Numbered from the stretch's first letter, positions 1 through 9,284 are shown. The stretch: DNA of 38,225 bases from Planctomycetota bacterium (GCA_020851075.1 JADZDL010000075.1:1-38225); one strand, 5' to 3'. Notes: generated from the letters alone by a model not told the origin. A program made the numbers and translations.

Positions 1-1
1 C

Positions 2-175
2 TTCAACCGGGACCACCCCAACCACACCCCTGCCTACCTGCTGCATCTCGTGCCACGGGCGTTGCGGTTTGAGGAGGTGCTGGCCTGGCGGCAGGACTGG
101 GGGGATCGGAGCGTTCACCCCATGAGCGATTCGGCATGCCACACGGTTCGAGATGACGTAACTTGTGTCGCGTAG
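2..175 (+). CDS. C-terminal fragment of an unrecognised protein, cut by the window edge
   Basis: An open frame enters from the left edge and runs 57 codons to a TAG at 173-175. The visible part includes HTPAYLLHLVPRALRFEEVL, which reads like real protein rather than a shadow frame, and ends in a less ordered tail. No family can be assigned from this much. The next gene, lpxD, converges on it with its stop at 271, and the 95 bases between show no clear terminator. It could be the tail of a transposase-like or hypothetical protein; this is not decidable here. Confidence 0.35.
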   Translation, partial: FNRDHPNHTPAYLLHLVPRALRFEEVLAWRQDWGDRSVHPMSDSACHTVRDDVTCVA

Positions 176-270
176 ATGTTTATGGAGCGCCCATTGCGAT
201 ATTTCGGAGCTCCGCAAGCGCGATATGCGCCAATGCGCATTAAGCAGTCAGGCCATGCGCATTCTCGCCA

Positions 271-1287
271 TCAGTTCTGGTCGGCGGCAGCTCGTTTCTG
301 CAGCAGGTAGGCTTCGCGCATCTCCAGCAGGTCCTGCATCGCGTGCTGGGTCTTCATCCACTTGCGCTTCTGCATGACGGGGAAACCCATGTAGTCCCCC
401 GCTTCGAGCAGGTCGCGCAACACCACGGTCGCGCCGCCGAGGCGAACATCCGCGACAATCGTGAGGTGCCCACCCGCCGCGGCGTTGCCGCCAAACACGC
501 AGCGATCGCCAACGGACGTCGAACCAGCAACCTTGGCGCCAGCCGCAAACACCACATCGGTGCCGATCGTGCAGTTGTGCGCGACGTGGCACTGGTTGTC
601 CATCTTGGTGCGCGCCCCGATGCGGGTATTGCCGATCGTGCCGCGGTCGATCGCCGTGCCGGCGCCAAACTCGACATCGTCCTCAACTACCACCGTGCCG
701 AGTTGCGGCACCTTGAGCCAGGTCGTGCCTTCGCGCGCGTAACCAAATCCATCGCTGCCGATGACGACCCCCGCGTGCGCGATGACGCGGTCCCCGAGCT
801 GCACGCCGTGGTAGAGCGTCGCATTCGGGTAGATCACGCACGAACGCCCGATCTTGACGCCATCGAGAATGACCGCGCCCGGCATGACGACCGTGCCCGA
901 CCCGATGCGGCACTTGCCGACGACGGCGCAGGCGCCAATCTGCACCGGCGCTTCGAGTTCGGCCTCGGGATGCACGATCGCGCTCGGGTGCACGCTGTGT
1001 TCGCGGGCGTGCGGCAACGGGTGGAAGTGCGTCGCGACCTTCGCGTAGGCGATATCGACGTCGCTGACGACGATCTGGCTGGCTTTGGTCTCCAGTGGCT
1101 CGGCGAGCAGGATCGCGCCAGCCCCGGTCGCCATCGCCGCCGCCGCATAACGCGCGTGGCGCACGAAGCCGATCCGGTCCGGCCCCGCCGTGCGCAGATC
1201 CCCGATGCCACGAATCGTGAGCTCACCGTTGCCGATCAAGCGACCACCAACCATGGCGGCGATCGCCGCAACCGAGACATCCGTCAT
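271..1287 (-). CDS. lpxD: UDP-3-O-acylglucosamine N-acyltransferase LpxD
   Basis: LpxD transfers a 3-hydroxyacyl chain from acyl-ACP to the 2-amino group of UDP-3-O-acylglucosamine, the third step of lipid A synthesis, in the cytoplasm. The 338-residue product has the family's usual length and order: an N-terminal uridine-binding domain (about 1-95), a left-handed beta helix of hexapeptide repeats (about 100-285), and a C-terminal helical tail (about 310-338). The signature GSDGFGYA is near residue 178. The general-base histidine expected in the VAHN motif is at residue 237. The ATG overlaps the stop of the upstream membrane-protein gene (ATGA), so translation is probably coupled. It is the last gene of a leftward group. 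Its presence implies a lipid A-type outer membrane. Confidence 0.97.
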   Translation of the reverse strand: MTDVSVAAIAAMVGGRLIGNGELTIRGIGDLRTAGPDRIGFVRHARYAAAAMATGAGAILLAEPLETKASQIVVSDVDIAYAKVATHFHPLPHAREHSVHPSAIVHPEAELEAPVQIGACAVVGKCRIGSGTVVMPGAVILDGVKIGRSCVIYPNATLYHGVQLGDRVIAHAGVVIGSDGFGYAREGTTWLKVPQLGTVVVEDDVEFGAGTAIDRGTIGNTRIGARTKMDNQCHVAHNCTIGTDVVFAAGAKVAGSTSVGDRCVFGGNAAAGGHLTIVADVRLGGATVVLRDLLEAGDYMGFPVMQKRKWMKTQHAMQDLLEMREAYLLQKRAAADQN

Positions 1288-4067
1288 GGCATCCGATTAT
1301 GCAGTGCGCGCAGCTGTTGCGCTGCGGTGAACAAGCGAGATTGCGGCCACTCGGCGTCGTAGGGGATGCGATCGCCCAGCGTGACCAGGAGCGAACGACC
1401 CGCGGTGCGCCGCAACTCCAGGTCCGCAGCGCAGAGCATGTCGGCGAGCAGCTCCAGCGAGCCGGCGTCCTTGCGCCCCGCCAACGCCGCGGTCAGGGTC
1501 TTCTGGTCCCCGAGCCCGCCGGAGCGCAGGTCCCGCAAGACTTCGGGCAACGGCAGATCGCCGCGCCATAGGCCGAGCAGTTCGCGCACGGCGCTCCGAG
1601 CCACGAGCACGCGACCCGCTTCGGCGAGCACGAACGGATCCGCGATCTCGCGCAGGGCGCGCTGGGCCGGCGGCTCGAGCGGGCCCTTCGCCAACGCAGC
1701 AACGAGCGCCTCGGCGCACGGTGCAGCAAACCGCGCCCGCAGCGCCACGGCGCGCGGTTGTTCGCCAGAACACCACTCGACGAGCCGTTCGGCGCGAGGC
1801 AGAACCGCGAGGTCCTCGAGCGCGCCGGTCCAATCGACGGGCACCGGCAGCGCCGCGAGCACAGGAGGCCGCGGCCGCGCAAACCACATCGGGTCGAGCG
1901 CCATCGCGCAACAGCTCGACAACTCGGCATTGCGCAGCCGCACCCCCTCCGCGTCGGGCAACCCCAACGCCGCCTGCAACGAGGCCGAAGGCGCACCGAT
2001 CGGCAAGAAGGTCGCCGCCGCTTGCTGGAGACGCGCGGCGAAGTCCACGTCGGTTCCGGCGGCCCAAACCTGCCGTTCAAACTCGCGCAAACGAGCCTGC
2101 TGCCCCATCCAGCGCAGCAGCACGGAGCCGCCCACCGCTTCCGGTGCCGCTTGAACCGGCGCGAGCATCTCGCGCAGGATCTCGAGCACGGCGGCTCGAT
2201 CGCCCCAATTCCCAGGGACACTGTTACCGGAGGCGCTGTTCCCGGGGGCGCTGTTCCCAACGACGCTGTTCCCGATCTCCGTCGGCAGCTCGTCCGCGGC
2301 CCCCGGCTCCCCGACGTTGTCCACGACCGTACCAAGACAGCAGCGTTGCAGGTCTGCGAAGTCGCCGAGATGCGCGGCGTGCGCCAACCAGCGCGCGGTC
2401 GAGGGCAGCGCGGCAAACGTCGAGGCCGCGGGGAAGGCCGGGGCGCACGGTGCGCTCACGAGCACGGCGCAATCGCCGACGACGAAAACCCCGTTCCAGG
2501 CGTTCGCCCCGCGCGCTGCACAAAACAGCTGGCGCAGCCACTCGGGTGGCGTGCGATCCAACGCGAACGGCTGCACGACCAGACCTTCGCCGGCGACGCG
2601 CCGCAAGTGCCACTGGGTCGACTCGGTCACCTGCCACGCCGCGCCCGCATGCAGCGGCTCGGAGATGACGAGCGCCTGGCGCGACGCGTCAGCAAGGCCC
2701 TCGAGAACGGCGCGCGGCCCGGCCGGCACGATGGCCACGCCGAGATCGAAATGGGTCTCGGACAATCGGGCATCGGGTAGCGGCACCGGGCCTTCGCCGG
2801 CCAATCGGGCCAGCAAGGGCCGCGCATCGCGACGGAAGTCCACGGCATCGACGACAAACTGGCCGGCGCGTGCGAGCCGCGGCGGCAACCGGCCTGTGCC
2901 GAGGCCAAGCAGCAGCACGCGATCCCCCGGCTGCAGGAACGCGCCAAGCAGCACCGCCGTAAGTTCACTCTGGCGGCGATCGGGCCCCTCACCATCGACG
3001 AGCCGCCCTTCGCTCCAGAGTTGCAGTTCCTGGGTATCGCGCGCATAGATCGCCTGCGCGGTGCCGTTGGCCGCGAGGCAACGCAAGCTCGCATCCGTGC
3101 CGTCGGGCTGCAGGTCGAGCGTCCGGAAGCCCCCGAGGCAACTGACCGCGACCACCGCGGCCACCAGCAGCAGGCTGCTCCCCAGCAACCGGCGCCCCAA
3201 CGCCACCGCAGTCGCGGCCGAGAGCGCCGCGAAGGTCGCCACGGACGGGCCACCGCTGCCACCCCACACGCTCGCCGGCAAGACCATCCAGAAGCTCACC
3301 ACCGCGCCCCCCAATACCCAGGGAGTGAGGTTCGGCATCCTGGGCAGGCCGCGTTCGTGCGGTGTTGTCGAGCGGTCCCTGCCAGGTGGAGCGAGTGCAT
3401 CGAGGCCACTCGCCACCAGCAGCAGGGCCATCGTGAGCACATGGGCTTTCTCGGCCCCCAAATGGGCAAGCACTGCCGGCCAGCCCAACACGGCGCCCGC
3501 GGCCGCCCCGCCAACCAGCGTGAGGCGAAGCCACTCGAGGAGAAAGCCCGAGCACGCGGCCCTGGTAGCAGGGTTCTTTGCGCCATGAGGACCACCGAGG
3601 GCCGGCAGCGCAAGGCCGATCGCGCCTACAACCGGCAACAACCGCCACGCACTGCCTGGCAAGAATGCTCCCCACCAGCCGCACGCGGCTGCCAGCAACA
3701 GCAGCAGAGATACCGCAAAACCTTTCCAGGCGATGCCTTGCGGCATCCTTCGCAGCTTCGCACCAACGGCTATCCCCACGCCGGCGATCGCCAGCGCCGG
3801 CACCTGGTCCAGCCAGTGTGGCACCGTCGTGCCCGCGAAGTGGCGACGCTGCGCTACCGCCGAGAGCACCGCCCAGGTCAGAATTGCAACCTGCGCGGCA
3901 AGGAGGAAACCAACCCAACCGTGCGCGAGCCGGGCCCGCCAGCGGGGCGACTCCTGGAACGCACCGGGCCCCACCCCGACTTCGGCCGGCCCGCCCCCGC
4001 CAGGAACCCCGCCTTGCCGATCCGCCCCAGGCTGGGCGGTGGTGTGCGGAGAATGGTCGAAGGGCAT
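1284..4067 (-). CDS. Polytopic membrane protein with spermidine-synthase-like Rossmann domain
   Basis: The product is about 927 residues. A hydrophilic Pro/Gly-rich start is followed by roughly eight hydrophobic segments (about 50-330), then a Rossmann nucleotide-binding core with a glycine loop GLGTG near 383, as in spermidine synthase and class I methyltransferases. The C-terminal 400 residues are alanine- and leucine-rich and probably helical. Membrane proteins with a C-terminal spermidine-synthase-like domain are a known group, but I do not see the full set of polyamine-binding acidic residues, so substrate and activity are open. A run of GNSxx pentapeptides (2206-2280) lies in the C-terminal half. 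I chose the ATG at 4067. The frame stays open upstream across the EIIA gene, but that stretch looks non-coding; a GTG in the gap is possible. The stop overlaps the lpxD start. Confidence 0.68.
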   Translation of the reverse strand: MPFDHSPHTTAQPGADRQGGVPGGGGPAEVGVGPGAFQESPRWRARLAHGWVGFLLAAQVAILTWAVLSAVAQRRHFAGTTVPHWLDQVPALAIAGVGIAVGAKLRRMPQGIAWKGFAVSLLLLLAAACGWWGAFLPGSAWRLLPVVGAIGLALPALGGPHGAKNPATRAACSGFLLEWLRLTLVGGAAAGAVLGWPAVLAHLGAEKAHVLTMALLLVASGLDALAPPGRDRSTTPHERGLPRMPNLTPWVLGGAVVSFWMVLPASVWGGSGGPSVATFAALSAATAVALGRRLLGSSLLLVAAVVAVSCLGGFRTLDLQPDGTDASLRCLAANGTAQAIYARDTQELQLWSEGRLVDGEGPDRRQSELTAVLLGAFLQPGDRVLLLGLGTGRLPPRLARAGQFVVDAVDFRRDARPLLARLAGEGPVPLPDARLSETHFDLGVAIVPAGPRAVLEGLADASRQALVISEPLHAGAAWQVTESTQWHLRRVAGEGLVVQPFALDRTPPEWLRQLFCAARGANAWNGVFVVGDCAVLVSAPCAPAFPAASTFAALPSTARWLAHAAHLGDFADLQRCCLGTVVDNVGEPGAADELPTEIGNSVVGNSAPGNSASGNSVPGNWGDRAAVLEILREMLAPVQAAPEAVGGSVLLRWMGQQARLREFERQVWAAGTDVDFAARLQQAAATFLPIGAPSASLQAALGLPDAEGVRLRNAELSSCCAMALDPMWFARPRPPVLAALPVPVDWTGALEDLAVLPRAERLVEWCSGEQPRAVALRARFAAPCAEALVAALAKGPLEPPAQRALREIADPFVLAEAGRVLVARSAVRELLGLWRGDLPLPEVLRDLRSGGLGDQKTLTAALAGRKDAGSLELLADMLCAADLELRRTAGRSLLVTLGDRIPYDAEWPQSRLFTAAQQLRALHNRMP
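2206..2280 (-). repeat. 15-bp tandem repeat encoding GNSxx pentapeptides
   Basis: About five imperfect 15-bp units lie end to end, with a conserved core reading ctgttccc on the plus strand. On the coding strand they give GNSVV, GNSAP, GNSAS, GNSVP and a last degenerate GNW unit inside the membrane protein. The period is a multiple of three, so changes in copy number would keep the frame. It probably forms a flexible linker. Confidence 0.8.
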
Positions 4068-4273
4068 ACGACGAAGGATACCTCGGTCGGCTACGCCGTC
4101 GCTCCCCCCCGACCTGGCCCCCTCAGGACGCACCAGGGCGGGACGACCTAGGCTCGACAGGTCGATTCCCGCGGCAAGTCGCCCGGGAAGGCTGATTCCG
4201 ACGGTGTCCCCCAATCCGGTATCGCCTGCTGCCACGACTCGTGCTCGACCTTCGTCTCCAGAGAACTGGGGGT

Positions 4274-4316
4274 TCAGCGACCTTGGGCCTCTAGCGACCT
4301 GGGCCTTCAGCGAACC
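4274..4316 (-). repeat. 16-17 bp imperfect tandem repeat across the EIIA stop codon
   Basis: Two and a half units (4274-4290, 4291-4306, 4307-4316) share the core agcgacc-tgggcct. The stop codon of the EIIA-like gene lies in the partial unit. On the coding strand each unit ends in GTCGCT or GTTCGCT followed by GA or AG, so stop-like triplets recur. This looks like local slippage duplication of the gene's 3' end; no function is evident. Confidence 0.55.
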
Positions 4317-4777
4317 GTGGCCTGCATTTCCTGCAGGGCCCGAACCGCCGACGCCGCATCGGTGCAGCGCAACAACCGATCGCGCACTTCGGCGCGCGAC
4401 AACAACTTGGCAATCTCGGCCAACGTCTTGATGTGAGCCAGTTTCTTGCTGCGGGGAATGATCAGACCGATGAGGATGCGGGCCGGGGCGCCGTCCAGGG
4501 TCTCGAAGGGAATGCCCACGGGATTGAGCCCAAGCACGGCAATGAGGTCGTCGATGCCGTCGATGGCGGCATGCGGGATCGCGATGCCGTTCTCCATGCC
4601 GGTCGTCATGCTGCGCTCGCGGACCACGAGGGCCTGCTCGACCGTGGCGGCAAAACTCTCGCTGTAACGCCCCGCACGAACAGGGACCCGGGCGATGGTC
4701 GCCAGGGCCTGCCACTTGTCATCCGCCAGCAGCGGGACTTCGACCAATTCTGTCGTGATCAGTTCGGAGAGCTTCAT
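4307..4777 (-). CDS. PTS EIIA type-2 (fructose/mannitol, PtsN-like) domain protein
   Basis: This is a single-domain PTS EIIA of the fructose/mannitol family, about 156 residues, the usual size. EIIA proteins accept a phosphoryl group from HPr on a histidine. Stand-alone forms such as PtsN mostly regulate rather than transport. The active-site motif GIAIPHA places the phospho-histidine at residue 69. The fold continues through ETLDGAPARILIGLIIPRSK, and the last helix ends the protein. I prefer the ATG at 4777 (MKLSEL) over an upstream in-frame TTG at 4789. It lies upstream of the membrane protein and lpxD on the same strand, but a 239-base gap weakens the case for one operon. No EIIB, EIIC, HPr or EI is in the window, which favours a regulatory role; that is inference. 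Confidence 0.9.
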   Translation of the reverse strand: MKLSELITTELVEVPLLADDKWQALATIARVPVRAGRYSESFAATVEQALVVRERSMTTGMENGIAIPHAAIDGIDDLIAVLGLNPVGIPFETLDGAPARILIGLIIPRSKKLAHIKTLAEIAKLLSRAEVRDRLLRCTDAASAVRALQEMQATVR

Positions 4778-4980
4778 GCTCGGTCTCAAAACGCGCGCAA
4801 GTCACCTTGCCGGGCGCGTAGTGAATGCAACCGATGGTGATGAAACGGTGCAATCGGAAAGTCGGAAACACGGACTTCCGGCTTCCTTGCGTCGGCACAT
4901 GGAAATAAAAACTGTGCCCCCACAGTCGGAGCGAAACTCCATCCCTGTCCGTGGTGTGGCACTCGTTCGAGCAAGTGATG

Positions 4981-7476
4981 ATGGCTGAAAAAGTTCTTCG
5001 CGTCGAAACGTCCGGCCGATCCGCAACCCTGACCCGGCTGGCGGCCAAGCGAATGCTGGCCACCCGGCTGCCGTACTCGCTGTTGCAAAAGGCAGCAATG
5101 CGGGCAGCCCTGCTTAGCACGTTGCTGTGGAGTGCCACGGTTACCGCGCAGGGCAATACGCCAACTCCGACGGGCACGGAACAGGCCGGCCAGGGTCAGG
5201 CCGGTCAGGGTCAGGCCGGTCAGGGTCAGGCTGGCGTGAACGCGGGCACTCAGGACCCCGGCACGAAGCCACGCATGGAGGTCGACGGCGAATACATCGC
5301 CTTCTCCATGAACGAAACGAATGGCATGGAGCTGCCAGAGTTCATCAAGTGGGCTCAGGAAGTGACCGAGCGCGCCTTCACGTTCAGCGATCAGGAGCTG
5401 CAGAACTCCGGCCAGGGTGGCGCCCGCGTGAGCTTCCTCGGCACGTTGCGCATCAAGCGCGAGCGCTTCAAGGACGACTTCTTCTCGTTCTTCCAGACGA
5501 TGCTCTACATCAAGGGCTTCGCCGTGTTGCCGCGCGGTGAAGGCTCGCTGGAGATCCTCGAGATCGTGTCGATGAATGGTCCGCGCAACCGCGAGATCAC
5601 GAACGGCGCCAAGTACGTGACGCCCGACGAGTTGCCGACCTACCGCAACCAGACTGGCGTGCCGATCCTGACCACGGTGCCGCTGAAGAACATCAACGCG
5701 ACGATTGCGACCAACGCACTGCGTCCGTTCTTCGCCAGCACCGGTTCGCCGCAAGGTGGCGGTTCGCTGACGCTCGGCAACGTCGGCAACAACACGGCGA
5801 TGCTGCTGCAGGGTTTTGGCCCGCAGGTCTACGCGGCCGTCGAGCTGCTGAAGCTCGTCGACGTTCCCGTCGAACAGCCCAACCTCGTCGTGCAGGTGGT
5901 GCCGCTGCAAGAAGCTGCGCCGGAAGAACTCGAGCCGATCCTCACGGAAGTGCTCGAAAGCCGCAGCCGCATCCGCCAGCAGGTCCTGCAAGAACAAGGC
6001 GCCGCGCAAGGTGGTGCCCCCGGCGCCTCGGGCCAGCCCCAACTGAAGATCGTCGTCAACTCGACGCAGAAGGCCCTCGTGCTCAGCGGCACGCAGGAGC
6101 AGGTTCGCGACGCGCTCGAACTCATCGCGCGCCTCGACGTGCCGGGCCAGACGATCGAAGGCACGGCGAGCGTGATCCGCTTGAAGAACGTGCTCGCCGA
6201 AGACCTGCGCACGACGTTGCACACGTTCATGCAGGAAGACAACCAGGCCGAAACCCAGGCCCAGCAGGGTGCCGGTGCGGGTGCTTCGCAGGCCCGCCGC
6301 ACGCGCCGCACGGTCATCCAGGACCACAAGGAGAGCAACAGCCTGCTGATCTCGGCCGCGGCGACGAAGTACAAGCAGATCGTCGCCCTGATCGACCAAC
6401 TCGACCGCCGCCAGCCGCAGGTGCTCATCGAAGCGGCACTCGTGGAACTGACCACGGGCGACCTCGACCGCTTCGGCGTCGAACTCGGCCTCATCGACCT
6501 CAAGAGCAACGGCGACTTCACGCGCGGTTTCAGCTACACGAGCTTTGGCCAGTCGGCCTTCCAGGACAACGACGCGGACGGTTTGCCCGATACGCGCCTG
6601 CCCGACTTCGACAACCCGCTGCAGGGCATCACGGGCGGCATCATCAGCGGCGGCGACTTCGCCGTTCCACTGCTCATCAACGCGTTGTCGACGGACGACA
6701 CCGCCAACATCCTGTCGTTGCCGAGCGTGCTCGTAAACAACAACGAGACCGCCGTCGTGAAGACGGAAGAAGAGCGCCCGACGACGACCAACAGCCAGAA
6801 CTCAACTGGCAACGTGGCTGGCAACGGCACGCCGCGCAACGCCGGTATCACGATGGAGATCTCGCCGACGATCTCGCCGAACAACTACCTGCGCCTCAAC
6901 ATCAACCTCGAGGTCAGCCGGTTCGTCGGCGCCTTCGACTCGAACTCGCCGACCGGCGGTGGCATCGTGCTGCGTCGTTCGATCCGCACCCAGGTGACGA
7001 TGCCGAGCAACGCGACGATGGTGCTCGGCGGTGTCATCGAGGACTCCGAGTCGTACAACGACGGCGGCATCCCGTTCCTGAAGGACATCCCGATCCTCGG
7101 GTTCTTCTTCCGCAAGAGCGAGAGCACGACCAACAAGACCAACCTCTACTTCTTCGTCACGCCGAGCATTCTCGACGACGACGACTTCCAGGACCTCTAC
7201 CACGTGAGTTTGCAGCGCAAGCTCGAGGCCCAGGATTACATCGGCGAACGGCGCCTGCGCATCATCGACCGCAAGTGGACCGGCTCGGCTGGCGCGCAAG
7301 CCCGCACGATCGAGGACACCGGCTCGACGATCGAGGACATCGACGCGCAGGGTGGCTACGACATGCCGCTCTACGAACGCTCGCACAAGCTCGAGGAGAA
7401 GAAAGTGCCGGGCCTGCCTTCGGCGCCGATGCTGCCCAACGCCGGAACCGAGACCTCGGGAGTTCGCAGTCGATGA
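4981..7476 (+). CDS. gspD: Type II secretion system secretin GspD
   Basis: GspD-type secretins form the outer-membrane channel of type II secretion and type IV pilus machines. A signal peptide (core LLSTLLWSATVTAQ) is followed by a QAGQG-repeat linker, an N0-like domain, N1/N2-like modules (including LKNINATIATNALRPFF and VVPLQEAAPEELEPILTEVL), and the C-terminal secretin barrel from about residue 480. The barrel shows the family signatures SLPSVLVNNNETAVVKTEEE and, near the end, TNLYFFVTPSIL. About 80 residues follow the barrel. The start is uncertain: ATGs lie at 4978/4981, 5053 and 5098. The last sits just before the hydrophobic core and has an aaagg 5 nt upstream. The stop overlaps the gspE ATG (ATGA), showing operon coupling. 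Confidence 0.95.
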   Translation: MAEKVLRVETSGRSATLTRLAAKRMLATRLPYSLLQKAAMRAALLSTLLWSATVTAQGNTPTPTGTEQAGQGQAGQGQAGQGQAGVNAGTQDPGTKPRMEVDGEYIAFSMNETNGMELPEFIKWAQEVTERAFTFSDQELQNSGQGGARVSFLGTLRIKRERFKDDFFSFFQTMLYIKGFAVLPRGEGSLEILEIVSMNGPRNREITNGAKYVTPDELPTYRNQTGVPILTTVPLKNINATIATNALRPFFASTGSPQGGGSLTLGNVGNNTAMLLQGFGPQVYAAVELLKLVDVPVEQPNLVVQVVPLQEAAPEELEPILTEVLESRSRIRQQVLQEQGAAQGGAPGASGQPQLKIVVNSTQKALVLSGTQEQVRDALELIARLDVPGQTIEGTASVIRLKNVLAEDLRTTLHTFMQEDNQAETQAQQGAGAGASQARRTRRTVIQDHKESNSLLISAAATKYKQIVALIDQLDRRQPQVLIEAALVELTTGDLDRFGVELGLIDLKSNGDFTRGFSYTSFGQSAFQDNDADGLPDTRLPDFDNPLQGITGGIISGGDFAVPLLINALSTDDTANILSLPSVLVNNNETAVVKTEEERPTTTNSQNSTGNVAGNGTPRNAGITMEISPTISPNNYLRLNINLEVSRFVGAFDSNSPTGGGIVLRRSIRTQVTMPSNATMVLGGVIEDSESYNDGGIPFLKDIPILGFFFRKSESTTNKTNLYFFVTPSILDDDDFQDLYHVSLQRKLEAQDYIGERRLRIIDRKWTGSAGAQARTIEDTGSTIEDIDAQGGYDMPLYERSHKLEEKKVPGLPSAPMLPNAGTETSGVRSR
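5182..5234 (+). repeat. 15-bp tandem repeat encoding QAGQG units after the signal peptide
   Basis: Three near-identical 15-bp units (from 5182, 5197 and 5212) and a partial fourth encode QAGQG repeats in the GspD linker. The middle two units are identical at the DNA level, which suggests recent slippage. The frame is kept whatever the copy number. Confidence 0.85.
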
Positions 7477-9212
7477 GCGCGCAACCCGTTGGTGCTGGGT
7501 CCGTGTTCCAGGATCGCATTCGCGAGGGCCTGCTGCGCAAGGCTGGGCTCAACCAGGCGCAGATCGACGAAGCGCTGCAGACCGAGCGGGATACGGGCCA
7601 ACAGCTCGACCAGATCCTGATCGGCAAGAACCTGCTGCCCGAGCCGAAGTGCATGCAATTCTTTGCAGACTTCCTCGGGCTTGAGTTCCGCCCGAGCCTC
7701 GAAGGCGTCAGCGTGCCGAGCGTGTTCATCCAGAACGTGCCCGTGCAGTTTGCGCGCACGCACGGTCTCGTCGCCATCGAGGACACCGGCACTTTGCTGC
7801 GCGTCGCCACCAACCGGCCGCTCGACGTGCAGCCGATGGACGACCTCGCGACGATGTTGAGCCGCGAAGTCGAAGCCGTGCTCGCGACGCGCGGCGAACT
7901 CGCCAACCTCATCAATCGCGCCTACCGCCACAAGGCGGACGGCGTCGACGAAGCGCTGCAGGATGTCAAGGACACCGACATCGTCAGCATCGCCGAGAAC
8001 ATCCACGAGTCGGAAGACCTGCTCGACGCCAACAAGGCGCCGGTCATCAAGCTCGTCAACATGCTGCTGTTCCAGGCGCTCAAGCTGCGCGCTTCGGACA
8101 TCCACCTGCAGCCCTATGCCGACCGACTGCAGGTCCGCATGCGCATCGACGGCGTGCTCTACGACATGGAGTCGGTGCCGCGCCGCGCGCAGGACGCGAT
8201 CATCTCCCGCGTCAAGGTCATGGGGAAGATGGACATCGCCGAACGCCGCCTGCCGCAGGACGGCCGCGCGTCGATCCGCGTCGGCGACGGCGACGTCGAC
8301 GTGCGCATCAGCACAATTCCCGTGGCGGGTGGCGAACGCGTCGTCTTCCGCATCCTCGACAAGACGACCAAGATCTACTCGCTCGACCAGATCGGCCTCG
8401 ACGCCGACGCGCAGCGCACGATCAACCGCTACATCAACTACAGCCACGGCGTGATCTTCGTGACGGGCCCGACGGGCTCGGGCAAGACGACGACGCTGTA
8501 TGCCTGCCTCGACGCGATCAACGCGCCCGAGCTGAACATCCTCACCATCGAGGACCCCGTCGAATACAACCTCGACGGCATCAGCCAGGTACAGGTGAAC
8601 GTGAAGAAGGGCCTGTCGTTCGCCGCCGGCCTGCGCTCGTTCTTGCGCCAGGATCCCGACGTCATGATGGTCGGCGAGGTGCGCGACAACGAAACGGCCG
8701 ACATCGCGATCCGCGCGGCGCTCACGGGCCACCTCGTGTTCTCGACGGTGCACACGAACGACTCGGCGTCGACCGTGTCGCGTCTGCTCGATATCGGCGT
8801 CGAACCCTACCTGGTGTCGTCGTCGCTGCTGCTCGTGATCGCCCAGCGCCTGCTGCGCACGGTCTGCCCGAACTGCCGCGAACCGGTCGAACCCGACCAG
8901 AAGATGCGGTACTTCCTCGAAGACCTGAAGCTGACGCCGGACCAGTTCCCCGACGGCAAGATCATGATGGGCAAGGGCTGCGACGAGTGTTTCCGTTCGG
9001 GCTACTCCGGGCGAACGGCGATCTACGAGGTCATGCCGATCGACACCCAGATCCAGGAGCAGATCATCAACAAGTCCTCGGCCAGCACCATCAAGCGCGG
9101 AGCGCTCGAACGTGGCCTGAAGACCTTGCGCATGGACGGCGTGCAGAAGCTTCTGAACGGTCTCACGACCCCGGATGAAGTCCTGCGCGTGACCCAGCTC
9201 GACGTGACGTAG
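7473..9212 (+). CDS. gspE: Type II secretion / type IV pilus assembly ATPase GspE
   Basis: This is the hexameric cytoplasmic ATPase that drives pseudopilus or pilus assembly. The 579-residue product has an MshEN/T2SSE N-terminal domain (about 10-150), a linker domain with ASDIHLQPY, and the RecA-like ATPase. The Walker A GPTGSGKTTT is near residue 331, the Asp box is IEDPVEYNL, the Walker B/arginine region is MMVGEVRDNETADIAIRAAL, and the His box is FSTVHTND. A four-cysteine zinc site is formed by CPNC and CDEC near residues 468 and 504. Length and motifs are those of an intact, active ATPase. The ATG overlaps the gspD stop by 4 nt, and gspF follows after 72 bases. Confidence 0.97.
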   Translation: MSAQPVGAGSVFQDRIREGLLRKAGLNQAQIDEALQTERDTGQQLDQILIGKNLLPEPKCMQFFADFLGLEFRPSLEGVSVPSVFIQNVPVQFARTHGLVAIEDTGTLLRVATNRPLDVQPMDDLATMLSREVEAVLATRGELANLINRAYRHKADGVDEALQDVKDTDIVSIAENIHESEDLLDANKAPVIKLVNMLLFQALKLRASDIHLQPYADRLQVRMRIDGVLYDMESVPRRAQDAIISRVKVMGKMDIAERRLPQDGRASIRVGDGDVDVRISTIPVAGGERVVFRILDKTTKIYSLDQIGLDADAQRTINRYINYSHGVIFVTGPTGSGKTTTLYACLDAINAPELNILTIEDPVEYNLDGISQVQVNVKKGLSFAAGLRSFLRQDPDVMMVGEVRDNETADIAIRAALTGHLVFSTVHTNDSASTVSRLLDIGVEPYLVSSSLLLVIAQRLLRTVCPNCREPVEPDQKMRYFLEDLKLTPDQFPDGKIMMGKGCDECFRSGYSGRTAIYEVMPIDTQIQEQIINKSSASTIKRGALERGLKTLRMDGVQKLLNGLTTPDEVLRVTQLDVT

Positions 9213-9284
9213 CCGGCTGCCTCACGCCGCCTGCTACCTGCCCCCGCCCCCCTCTACCTGACTCTTTCCTGACCACGGACGCCT

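Noticed and set aside
4068..4715. N-terminal extension of the spermidine-synthase-like gene through the EIIA gene
   Set aside because: This stretch overlaps the well-supported EIIA frame and reads as His/Arg/Gly-rich shadow sequence.
4786..6399. A 537-codon frame antisense to gspD
   Set aside because: It covers the secretin's N domains, has no recognisable motif, and extends into the intergenic region.
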